NCBI RefSeq assembly: GCF_050717545.1 | Contig: NZ_JBOITN010000029.1 | Span: 62,001-126,000 of the forward strand | Source: Clostridium_AD sp050717545 | Lineage (GTDB): Bacteria > Bacillota > Clostridia > Clostridiales > Clostridiaceae | Direction of reading: 5' to 3' | DNA: 64,000 nucleotides | In this document: piece by piece, positions 16,073-23,856 of the stretch | Layout: every line of letters starts with the position of its first letter | Position numbering within the stretch: position 1 is the first letter of the stretch | The notes under the pieces: model-generated | Databases searched by the model: none | The model's input: the letters and a program-made list of their open reading frames with translations, nothing else | Told to the model about the DNA's origin: nothing | Translations under genes and position numbers: made by a program

Positions 16073-17791
16073 ATGTTAAAAAGCCAAGAACTAAGAAACA
16101 AAGCACCAGAAATTGATTCTTTAAGACTCGGAGCAGGGTGGAAGATAGAAGACTTAGAAAAACCACAAATTATAGTAGAAAGTAGTTTTGGTCACAGCCA
16201 TCCAGGTAGTGCTCACTTAGATACTTTGGTTGAAGAAGCCTGCGCGGGCGTATATCAAAATGGTGGAAGACCAGCTAAGTTTTTTGTAACTGATATTTGT
16301 GATGGGGAAGCACAAGGCCATGATGGAATAAATTATTCTCTAGCCTCAAGAGAAATTATGGCTGATATGATTGAAATACATGTTCAGGCAACGCCTTATG
16401 ATGCAGGCATATTTATTACAAGTTGTGATAAATCGGTGCCAGCACACCTTATGGCTATAGCAAGACTTGATATGCCCGCAGTATTTGTTCCAGGAGGAAT
16501 AATGAATGCCGGTCCTGATATGCTAACTCTTGAGCAAATTGGTACATATAGTGCACAATTTGAAAGAGGAGAAATAACGGAGGAAAAATTTAATTATTAC
16601 AAACATAATGCATGTCCAAGCTGTGGTGCCTGCTCATTTATGGGAACAGCATCTACAATGCAAATAATGGCAGAAGCATTAGGGATGGCATTGCCGGGAA
16701 CAGCTTTAGTTCCAGCTACATCTAATGAACTTAAATCTATAGCAAATATTGCTGGGCAGCATGCACTTAAACTTGTTGAAATGAACATTACACCATCCCA
16801 AATTATGACTATGAAGGCTTTTGAAAATGCCATAATGGTACATGCAGCGATCGCAGGTTCTAGTAATACACTACTTCATCTTCCTGCAATTGCACATGAG
16901 CTTGGTTTAGAAATAAAACCTGAAATGTTCGATGAAATACATAGGAAAATACCTTTTTTATTGAATATTAGACCAAGTGGATTTTATCCTGGATCATATT
17001 TTTGGTATGCTGGCGGAGTTCCTGCGGTAATGGAAGAAATTAAGGAATATTTACACCTAGATGTACTTACTGTTACTGGAAAGACATTAGGCGAAAATTT
17101 AGAAGATTTAAAGAAAAATGGGTTTTATGAAAAATGTAATAAATATCTAAAAGTTTTAGAACTTAAAAAAGAAGATATTATAAGAAACAAAGAAAATCCT
17201 ATACAAGCACAAGGTGCTATTGCAATATTAAAAGGGAATTTGGCACCAGAAGGTGCAGTTGTTAAACATTCAGCAATATCTAAAAAATTATTACAAGTAG
17301 TTTTAAAAGCAAGAGTTTTTGATTGTGAAGAAGATGCAATGAAAGCGGTTTTAACAAAAAAAATTAACCCTGGTGATGCAGTATTTATCAGATATGAAGG
17401 ACCAAAAGGGTCTGGCATGCCTGAAATGTTCTATACTACAGAAGCTATTGCATCAGATAAAGAATTAGTTGAGTCAATAGCACTTATAACTGATGGTCGT
17501 TTTTCGGGAGCTACAAGAGGGCCAGCTATTGGACATGTATCTCCAGAAGCAAGTGAAGGTGGGCCTATAGCGTTAGTTGAAGAGGGAGATCTTATAAAAA
17601 TTGATATCCCAGCAAGAACAATTGATATTATAGGAGTCAATGGACATGAGAAAAGTTTAAGTGAAATTGATGAGATGTTAAGAGAGAGAAAAGAAATATG
17701 GGTAAAACCTGAATCAAAGCATACGAAAGGTGTACTTAGAATTTATACAAAATATGCTGTGTCTCCAATGAAAGGTGGATATATGGAATAA
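16073..17791 (+). CDS. Sugar-acid dehydratase, IlvD/Edd family
   Basis: 572 residues. The family removes water from dihydroxy acids (dihydroxyisovalerate, phosphogluconate, aldonates) using an Fe-S cluster. Candidate ligand cysteines are in DICDGEAQGHDG, ITSCDKSVPAHL (the CDK motif with the Mg-site Asp-Lys) and ACPSCGACSFMGTA. The C-terminal barrel holds LITDGRFSGATRGPAIGHVSPEA, the family signature. The setting (GntR/FCD regulator, GntP permease, isomerase and glycerate kinase, no ilv genes) favours a sugar-acid substrate over branched-chain amino acid synthesis. GAGGTGATATATA precedes the ATG. The exact acid is not determinable. Confidence 0.85.
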   Translation: MLKSQELRNKAPEIDSLRLGAGWKIEDLEKPQIIVESSFGHSHPGSAHLDTLVEEACAGVYQNGGRPAKFFVTDICDGEAQGHDGINYSLASREIMADMIEIHVQATPYDAGIFITSCDKSVPAHLMAIARLDMPAVFVPGGIMNAGPDMLTLEQIGTYSAQFERGEITEEKFNYYKHNACPSCGACSFMGTASTMQIMAEALGMALPGTALVPATSNELKSIANIAGQHALKLVEMNITPSQIMTMKAFENAIMVHAAIAGSSNTLLHLPAIAHELGLEIKPEMFDEIHRKIPFLLNIRPSGFYPGSYFWYAGGVPAVMEEIKEYLHLDVLTVTGKTLGENLEDLKKNGFYEKCNKYLKVLELKKEDIIRNKENPIQAQGAIAILKGNLAPEGAVVKHSAISKKLLQVVLKARVFDCEEDAMKAVLTKKINPGDAVFIRYEGPKGSGMPEMFYTTEAIASDKELVESIALITDGRFSGATRGPAIGHVSPEASEGGPIALVEEGDLIKIDIPARTIDIIGVNGHEKSLSEIDEMLRERKEIWVKPESKHTKGVLRIYTKYAVSPMKGGYME

Positions 17792-17841
17792 TACGTAAGT
17801 GTTTAGGTAATACATCAATATGTATTCTAGGGGGAATTTTT

Positions 17842-19212
17842 ATGTTAACAGGTCCATTATTAATTGTAGTATTTTTACTGTCGGTAGTCGTTTTATTAGT
17901 GACAATCATGAAATTTAAATTAAATGCATTCGTAGCATTATTACTTACGTCCGTAGTTACGGCTGTATTAGTTAGCATGCCAGTGGCAGACATTGGGTCT
18001 ACCATTTCAGCGGGATTTGGTTCAACACTATCAGGTATAGGAATAGTCACAGGACTTGGTGTTATGCTTGGTGCATTTATGTTTGAATCAGGTGGAGTAG
18101 AGGTAATGGCTGATGCAATTCTAAAAAAATTCGGAGAAAAAAGAACACCACAGGCTGTTGCATTATCCGGTTTTATTACAGGGATTCCAGTGTTTGGTGA
18201 TGTAGTTTACATTATGTTTGCACCAATGCTTAGGGTTCTTTCTAAAAAGACTGGTGTTTCTATGGTAGCATATGCGTGTAGTATTTCTGTAGCAACCACT
18301 GCTACATACGCCCTGGTTATTCCGACACCTGCACCTCTTGCAGTGTCAGAATCACTTGGTATTGATATAGGTATTTTCTTTGTTTATTCTTTTTCCTGTG
18401 CATTTATTGCAACAATGGTTTCTGCAGTTTGGTATGCTAAACATTTAGACAAGATTGATCATAAAAATAATCACACTTACTCATTTGATGATCTTGAAAT
18501 AGATGAGAAGAAAACAAAAACAGCTTCTAATAAAAAAAGACCTAGCTTTATAAAAGCACTTTCGCTTCTTCTTGTACCGATTATACTTATATTACTAGCA
18601 AGTTTTGGTTCAATGATACTTGGAGCTGATCATCCAATTACACCTTATCTTAAGTTTTTTGGAGACAAAAATGTTGCAATGCTTATTGGTGTTATTTATG
18701 CTTCAATTAGTTCACTACCGTACATTAAAAGGAGTGTTTCAGACGTAATGACTGGAGCTGCAGATCAAGTTGGATTGATTCTACTAATTACTGGAGCGGG
18801 TGGAGCTTATGGTAAAGTTCTTCAAGCTACAGGTATTGCAGATTACATTGCAAAAACGCTATCAGGGTATAGTATTCCAATTTTAGTGCTTTGCTTTTTA
18901 ATTTCTCAAATCATTCGTTGTGCGCAAGGGTCTACAACAGTGGCGCTTATAACAACATCATCTATATTGGGATCAACAATTGCAACATCTGGTGTTTCTC
19001 CAATTTTATGTGCAATTGCTATTTGCGCAGGTGGCATTGGGTTATCACTTCCAAATGATTCTGGTTTCTGGGCAATTAGTAGATTCTTTAAAATATCAGT
19101 GGGTGATACAATTAGGGCGTGGACTATCCCAGGGTTTATTGCAGGAATTACAGTGCTCATATTAGCATCGATTTTATCAGTGTTTCAGAATATATTACCA
19201 GGACTCATGTAA
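17842..19212 (+). CDS. GntP family gluconate/sugar-acid permease
   Basis: 456 residues with about twelve membrane segments. GntP-family blocks are GLGVMLGAFMFESGGVEVMAD, ALSGFITGIPVFGDVVYIMFAP, IRCAQGSTTVALITTSSI and GGIGLSLPNDSGFWAISRFF. The family imports gluconate-type acids or D-serine with protons. It starts 50 bp after the dehydratase stop, with GGGGGAATTTTT before the ATG, and probably belongs to the same transcript. Together they would import and dehydrate the same acid. Confidence 0.9.
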   Translation: MLTGPLLIVVFLLSVVVLLVTIMKFKLNAFVALLLTSVVTAVLVSMPVADIGSTISAGFGSTLSGIGIVTGLGVMLGAFMFESGGVEVMADAILKKFGEKRTPQAVALSGFITGIPVFGDVVYIMFAPMLRVLSKKTGVSMVAYACSISVATTATYALVIPTPAPLAVSESLGIDIGIFFVYSFSCAFIATMVSAVWYAKHLDKIDHKNNHTYSFDDLEIDEKKTKTASNKKRPSFIKALSLLLVPIILILLASFGSMILGADHPITPYLKFFGDKNVAMLIGVIYASISSLPYIKRSVSDVMTGAADQVGLILLITGAGGAYGKVLQATGIADYIAKTLSGYSIPILVLCFLISQIIRCAQGSTTVALITTSSILGSTIATSGVSPILCAIAICAGGIGLSLPNDSGFWAISRFFKISVGDTIRAWTIPGFIAGITVLILASILSVFQNILPGLM

Positions 19213-19258
19213 TATATTGGCTTGAAAATGTAATGAAAAATAATATCTTTAAAAAAAC

Positions 19259-19298
19259 AAAAGAGACTTTTCTTGCTTATAGCTAGGGAAGTCCTTTT
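19259..19298 (+). terminator. Probable intrinsic terminator after the permease
   Basis: AAAAG and GACTTTTC pair with GGGAAGTC and CTTTT, with one bulged A and two wobble pairs. The stem ends in CTTTT, but the U-tract is short. Confidence 0.6.
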
Positions 19299-19469
19299 AA
19301 ATATAATTTAACAGCAAATATATAATCAATTAAAATTTAATATATTATGTTGATATTATTTAATAAAACTGATAGAATAACAATAATAACTTACAACTAA
19401 ATAGTTCGGATGATTGTAGCAGAAGAGTATAGATTAATTTATACACCAAAAAAATAAGTATTTTAGGTA

Positions 19470-19580
19470 TCGCATGGATATGACTGTTACAGGACGAGCC
19501 CTTGGAGAGACTCTAATTGAGCACCGAAGGAGAAAGTTAGTTTGAAGCTAATGAAACTCTCAGGTAAAAAGGACAGGGGA
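19470..19580 (+). ncRNA. Glycine riboswitch (gcvT-type aptamer)
   Basis: The conserved blocks of the glycine aptamer occur in order: GAGCCCTTGGAGAGACTC (from 19496), GCACCGAAGGAG (19521) and AACTCTCAGGTAAAAAGGAC (from 19555). A terminator (19595-19626) follows as expression platform, and the ACT-domain/UPF0210 pair is downstream. Only one complete aptamer is present. The sequence before it (GCAGAAGAGTAT, ACACCAAAAAAATAAG, TTACAGGAC at about 19418-19493) looks like a degenerate first aptamer. Known glycine riboswitches usually control gcv genes or glycine transporters. Confidence 0.9.
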
Positions 19581-19594
19581 TAATATTGATTTCA

Positions 19595-19626
19595 AGGGTC
19601 GAGTATTATCTATTCGGCTTTTTTTT
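19595..19626 (+). terminator. Riboswitch-controlled terminator
   Basis: AGGGTCGAGTA (19595-19605), loop TTATC, TATTCGGCTTT (19611-19621) with G-U pairs, then a run of T to 19626. It is placed between the aptamer and the ACT-domain gene, so glycine binding probably decides read-through. Confidence 0.85.
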
Positions 19627-19655
19627 GCGATTTAAAAAAATGGAGGTGTAAAAAA

Positions 19656-19925
19656 ATGAAGGCTGTGCTAACTGTAATTGGAAAAGATAAAGCAGGCATA
19701 ATTTCGAATGTATCTACACTATTATTTGAAAAGAATGCTAATATCTTAGACATTAATCAAACTATTATGAATGAGTTTTTTACTATGGTAATGCTTGTTG
19801 ATTTATCTAGTATTAATATTTCTTTAAAGGAACTAAATGGAATATTAATGGAAAAAGGTAAAAATCTAAATGTTTCAATAAAAATTCAACATGAAGATGT
19901 ATTTAATTCAATGCATCTTGTATAG
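19656..19925 (+). CDS. ACT domain protein, UPF0237 family
   Basis: 89 residues, a stand-alone ACT domain. The opening AVLTVIGKDKAGIISNVSTLLFEKNANILDINQTI has the beta-alpha-beta pattern and Gly of amino-acid-binding ACT domains, as in the N-terminus of GcvR. GGAGGTG precedes the ATG. The next gene (UPF0210) begins 10 bp downstream; the two families are often adjacent. The glycine riboswitch upstream suggests that the ACT domain may bind glycine, which is inference only. Confidence 0.88.
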   Translation: MKAVLTVIGKDKAGIISNVSTLLFEKNANILDINQTIMNEFFTMVMLVDLSSINISLKELNGILMEKGKNLNVSIKIQHEDVFNSMHLV

Positions 19926-19935
19926 GAGGTAAAAA

Positions 19936-21291
19936 GTGAATATTAATCAAATAATGGAAACAGTAAAGATGTTAGATGATGAAAAATTAGACATAAGAAC
20001 ACTTACTATGGGAATATCTCTACTTGATTGTTGTGATTCTGATGGTGAAAAATCAAGAGCAAGAATTTATGAGAAGATTATGAGACTTGCTGGGAACTTA
20101 GTTAAGGTAGGAGAAGATTTAGAACTTGAATATGGTGTTCCCATAATTAATAAGAGAATTTCAGTTACTCCGATTTCCTTAATTGCAGGAGCATCTCAAG
20201 ACGAAAACTATGTAGAATATGCTATAATGCTTGATAAAATAGCAAGAGAACTTGGAATAAACTTTATTGGAGGATTTTCTGCATTAATTCAAAAGGGGTA
20301 TACTACTGGTGATCATAGACTAATATCATCTATACCTGAAGCTATGAGAGTTACGCAAAGAGTATGCTCATCTGTATGCGTTGCAAGTTCTAAGGTTGGA
20401 ATCAATATGGATGGCGTTCGTGAAATGGGCCAAATTATTAAGGAAGCTGCAACGCTTACTGCGGATAGAGATGGGCTTGGTTGCGCTAAAATTGTAGTAT
20501 TTGCAAATGCAGTAGAAGATAATCCATTTATGGCAGGAGCTTTTCATGGAGTGGGGGAACCTGAGTGTACTTTAAATGTAGGAATAAGTGGACCGGGTAC
20601 AGTGAAAGTTGCGCTTGAAAAAGTAAGAGGCGCTGATTTTGGAGTTGTAGCTGAAGTTATAAAGAAAACCGCTTTCAAGATAACAAGAATGGGTCAATTA
20701 GTTGGAATTGAAGCTGCAAAAAGGCTAAATGTACCTTTTGGTATAGTAGATTTATCCTTGGCACCAACTCCTGCTGTAGGAGATAGTGTTGCTAGAATTC
20801 TAGAAGAAATGGGACTTGAGGTATGTGGAACTCATGGAACAACTTGTGCACTCGCGATGCTCAATGATGCAGTTAAAAAAGGTGGAGTAATGGCTTCAGG
20901 TTCGGTTGGAGGATTAAGTGGCGCATTTATACCTGTAAGCGAAGATGAGGGAATGATTGAAGCCGTAGAAAAAGGAGCTTTAAACATTGAGAAGCTTGAA
21001 GCTATGACATGTGTATGTTCGGTTGGGCTTGATATGATTGCTATTCCAGGAGATACATCTGCAGAAACAATTTCAGCAATTATTGCTGATGAGTGTGCAA
21101 TTGGAATGATTAATAATAAAACCACAGCAACAAGGCTAATACCAGCGCCAGGTAAAAAAGTTGGAGACTGCGTAGAATTCGGGGGACTTCTTGGGCGTGC
21201 ACCTGTAATGAAGGTAAGCGAATTCTCAAGTGTTGACTTTATTAATCGCGGAGGAAGGATTCCAGCACCTATACATAGTTTTAAGAATTAG
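19936..21291 (+). CDS. UPF0210 (DUF711) family protein
   Basis: 451 residues, beginning with GTG behind TAGGAGGTAAAAA. The sequence matches the conserved UPF0210 proteins that accompany UPF0237: the N-terminal VKMLDDEKLDIRTLTMGISL and a Gly-rich C-terminal part with FGIVDLSLAPTPAVGDSVA, GTHGTTCALAMLNDAVKKGG and CVCSVGLDMIAIPGDTSAET. Structural relatives resemble glycyl-radical or pyruvate formate-lyase folds, but no glycyl radical motif is evident here. Biochemical function is not established. Co-transcription with the ACT protein under a glycine switch points to glycine or one-carbon control. Confidence 0.88.
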   Translation: MNINQIMETVKMLDDEKLDIRTLTMGISLLDCCDSDGEKSRARIYEKIMRLAGNLVKVGEDLELEYGVPIINKRISVTPISLIAGASQDENYVEYAIMLDKIARELGINFIGGFSALIQKGYTTGDHRLISSIPEAMRVTQRVCSSVCVASSKVGINMDGVREMGQIIKEAATLTADRDGLGCAKIVVFANAVEDNPFMAGAFHGVGEPECTLNVGISGPGTVKVALEKVRGADFGVVAEVIKKTAFKITRMGQLVGIEAAKRLNVPFGIVDLSLAPTPAVGDSVARILEEMGLEVCGTHGTTCALAMLNDAVKKGGVMASGSVGGLSGAFIPVSEDEGMIEAVEKGALNIEKLEAMTCVCSVGLDMIAIPGDTSAETISAIIADECAIGMINNKTTATRLIPAPGKKVGDCVEFGGLLGRAPVMKVSEFSSVDFINRGGRIPAPIHSFKN

Positions 21292-21307
21292 AAAGTGTAA
21301 TTAATTA

Positions 21308-21354
21308 AAAACACTTAGAAAGTGGAATGTGCTTTCTAGGTGTTTTATTTTTTT
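21308..21354 (+). terminator. Intrinsic terminator after the UPF0210 gene
   Basis: AAAACACTTAGAAAG (21308-21322) pairs with CTTTCTAGGTGTTTT (21332-21346) with one wobble, then ATTTTTTT. Confidence 0.9.
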
Positions 21355-21486
21355 GAAATTAGAAGCAAGGTGGTCATAAAAAGAAATTGTTAAGTGTGTT
21401 AATGATAGTAATGCTGTTAGTATTTGTTATATCAGGAATGCTGGAGATTTGTTGAGATTCAGATAAAATAAGTAGAAAAAAATAAT

Positions 21487-21536
21487 ATACCACTTTTAGT
21501 ATACTAAAGGTGGTATATTAAAGGTAGTATATTAAA
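21487..21536 (+). promoter_or_regulatory. GntR/FadR-type operator array
   Basis: 21487-21516 is a near-perfect 30-bp palindrome with centre TTTAGTATACTAAA and arms ATACCAC and GTGGTAT. It overlaps a 14-bp-period direct repeat, AAAGGTGGTATATTAAA (21506-21522) and AAAGGTAGTATATTAAA (21520-21536). The centre fits the TNGTATACNA style of FCD-type GntR operators. A related site precedes the GntR gene at 15158-15176, linking the isomerase/kinase operon to that regulator. Confidence 0.7.
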
Positions 21537-21555
21537 ATATTAGGAGGGAAAAAGT

Positions 21556-22467
21556 ATGATTGAATCAATACACAAGTATATGAGGGTAGGGTTAATTCAC
21601 TTCATGGCATATCCTAATTGCATAAAGGGAGAAGGTCCTATTGAAGAGACACTTACAAAAATAGCAACAGATGATTATTTTGATGCTGTTGAAATCTCAT
21701 GGATAAAAGACAGGTTGGTACGAGCTAAAGCAAAGAAAATATTAGATACTTCTTATCTTACCGTAGGTTATGGTGGACAACCAAGGCTTCTTACAACTGG
21801 ATTAAATATAAATGACTTAAATGAGGAAGGACGACTTAAGGCATTAGCAACTCTTAAAGAAGGTATCGATGAAGCTTATGAGATGAATGCAGTAGGATTT
21901 GCTTTTCTCAGTGGGAAATACCCTGAAGATAGAATAGAAGAAGCTTTTGAGGCTTTAGTAAAGTCCACAAAAGAACTATGTCAATATGCAAAAGAAAGAG
22001 GAAACATAAACGTTCTTCTAGAAGTGTTCGATTATGATGTAGATAAGAAGTCTCTAATAGGACCTGCACCTCTAGCAAAAAGATATGCAGAGGAAATAAA
22101 AAAAGAATATGATAATTTTGGTTTGATGGTAGACTTAAGCCATATTCCACAAATTCACGAAACTATAGAAGAATCAATTCTTCCAGTAAAGGATTATATA
22201 CTTCATGCACATATGGGTAATTGTGTTACAAAGGATCCATCATTGCCAGCTTATGGTGACCAGCATCCAAGATTTGGATTTCCTAATGGTGAATGCGATG
22301 TTGATGAAATGGTAGAATACTTAAAAGTACTTAAGGATATAGGATTTTTGAGTGAAGAAAAAAGACCTATCGTTAGCTTTGAAGTTAAGCCCTTTGGAGA
22401 TGAGAATCCTGATGTAGTTGTGGCAAATGCGAAGAGAGTGTTGAATCTTGCATGGTCAAGAGTATAA
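21556..22467 (+). CDS. Sugar phosphate isomerase/epimerase family protein
   Basis: 303 residues of the xylose isomerase-like TIM-barrel superfamily. Metal-site strands include VLLEVFDYDVDKKS, GLMVDLSHIPQIHE, ILHAHMGNCVTKD, HPRFGFPNGECDVDEMVEYL and PIVSFEVKPFGDE. It is longer at the N-terminus than the two isomerases at 3912-6765. GGAGGGAAAAAGT precedes the ATG. It lies 48 bp before glycerate kinase and behind a GntR-type operator, so it may supply hydroxypyruvate or a tartronate-semialdehyde-type C3 compound on the way to glycerate. That placement is inference. Confidence 0.78.
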   Translation: MIESIHKYMRVGLIHFMAYPNCIKGEGPIEETLTKIATDDYFDAVEISWIKDRLVRAKAKKILDTSYLTVGYGGQPRLLTTGLNINDLNEEGRLKALATLKEGIDEAYEMNAVGFAFLSGKYPEDRIEEAFEALVKSTKELCQYAKERGNINVLLEVFDYDVDKKSLIGPAPLAKRYAEEIKKEYDNFGLMVDLSHIPQIHETIEESILPVKDYILHAHMGNCVTKDPSLPAYGDQHPRFGFPNGECDVDEMVEYLKVLKDIGFLSEEKRPIVSFEVKPFGDENPDVVVANAKRVLNLAWSRV

Positions 22468-22515
22468 AAATAATACTTATGCTATAAAATATAATTATAT
22501 TCGGGGGGAGTATTT

Positions 22516-23658
22516 ATGAAAAAAAAATTAACTATTTTATTGGCACCTGATTCTTTTAAAGAAAGTATGAGTGCAAAAGAAGTATGTGAAGCTATGGAAA
22601 TCGGAATTAAGAAGGCAAACAAAAACATTAATTGTATCCACGTTCCAATGGCTGATGGTGGAGAAGGGACAATGCAGTCTCTAGTGGATGCTACAGGTGG
22701 AAACATATATTCATTAAATGTAGTTGGACCACTAGGAAATAAAGTGAAGGCATTCTATGCTATTTTAGGCGATGGTGAAACGGGAATGTTAGAAATGGCT
22801 AGTGCCAGTGGAATACATTTAGTGCCAATTGAAAAAAGGGACCCGAGTGTAACAACAACTTATGGTACTGGTCAATTAATAAAAGCTTGTTTAGATTATG
22901 GAGTAAAAAAATTATTAATAGGTATAGGTGGTAGTTCAACTAATGATGGTGGTGCAGGGGTTATCCAGGCCTTAGGTGGAAAACTAATAGATAAGAAAGG
23001 GAATGAACTTGGGTTTGGCGGTGGAGAATTAAGAAAGCTTGAGACTATTGATTTAATTAATTTTGACCCAAGACTTAAGAATGTCAGAGTAGAAGTGGCT
23101 TGTGATGTTGATAATCCACTGTGTGGAGATAATGGGGCTTCAAATGTATTTGGTCCACAAAAGGGAGCTACTCCTCAAATGATAGAAGAATTAGATATTA
23201 ATTTAAGGCATTATGCTAGTATTGTTAAAGCACAAATAGGTAAAGATATTCTAAACGTACCTGGTGCAGGAGCAGCTGGTGGGCTTGGAGCAGGGCTTAT
23301 GGCATTTTTAGATGGTAATTTGAAAAAAGGTATAGAAATGGTTATTGAATATACAAAGCTTGAGGAAAAAGTAAAACTTTCAGATATGGTTTGGACAGGG
23401 GAAGGAAGTATAGATTTTCAAACTCAATATGGTAAAACTCCTTTAGGGGTAGCAATAGTTGCTAAAAAATATAATAAACCTGTAATAGCATTTGCCGGAA
23501 GAATAGGACAGGATATAGAGGTATTATATGACAAGGGTATTGACTCTATATTCAGTATTATTAAAGAGTTAACCACATTAGAAGAAGCTTTAGTAATGGG
23601 GAAAGAAAATATGGAGAAAACTGCTGAAAATGTAATAAGATTAATGAACTTAATGTAA
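22516..23658 (+). CDS. Glycerate kinase (GarK/GlxK type)
   Basis: 380 residues, usual length. The family phosphorylates D-glycerate with ATP, usually to 2-phosphoglycerate. Characteristic blocks: LLAPDSFKESMSAKEVCEAM, PMADGGEGTMQSLVDATGG, LIGIGGSSTNDGGAG, EVACDVDNPLCGDNGAS, VFGPQKGATP, GAGAAGGLGAGLMAFL and WTGEGSIDFQTQYGKTPLGVA. CGGGGGGAG precedes the ATG. It follows the isomerase gene and ends at a very strong terminator. It is the probable exit of the sugar-acid group into glycolysis. Confidence 0.92.
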   Translation: MKKKLTILLAPDSFKESMSAKEVCEAMEIGIKKANKNINCIHVPMADGGEGTMQSLVDATGGNIYSLNVVGPLGNKVKAFYAILGDGETGMLEMASASGIHLVPIEKRDPSVTTTYGTGQLIKACLDYGVKKLLIGIGGSSTNDGGAGVIQALGGKLIDKKGNELGFGGGELRKLETIDLINFDPRLKNVRVEVACDVDNPLCGDNGASNVFGPQKGATPQMIEELDINLRHYASIVKAQIGKDILNVPGAGAAGGLGAGLMAFLDGNLKKGIEMVIEYTKLEEKVKLSDMVWTGEGSIDFQTQYGKTPLGVAIVAKKYNKPVIAFAGRIGQDIEVLYDKGIDSIFSIIKELTTLEEALVMGKENMEKTAENVIRLMNLM

Positions 23659-23725
23659 TCACTCAAATTTTGGAATACGAAACACTAGGTAATCTTTAAA
23701 CTAAAAATATATAATTGTAAAAAGC

Positions 23726-23774
23726 AGGTGAATATACTAAAATGATTTTTAAAATCATTTTAGTATATTCACCT
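23726..23774 (+). terminator. Intrinsic terminator after glycerate kinase
   Basis: A near-continuous 24-bp palindromic stem: AGGTGAATATACTAAAATGA from 23726 mirrors TCATTTTAGTATATTCACCT ending at 23774, followed by a T-rich stretch. One of the longest perfect stems in the window. Confidence 0.9.
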
Positions 23775-23856
23775 TTAGTATTTTATTGAACTATCCTAGA
23801 CCAAAATTTACGTATAATATTGTATATATTGAGAAAGCTAATAATGGTGATGTGAA

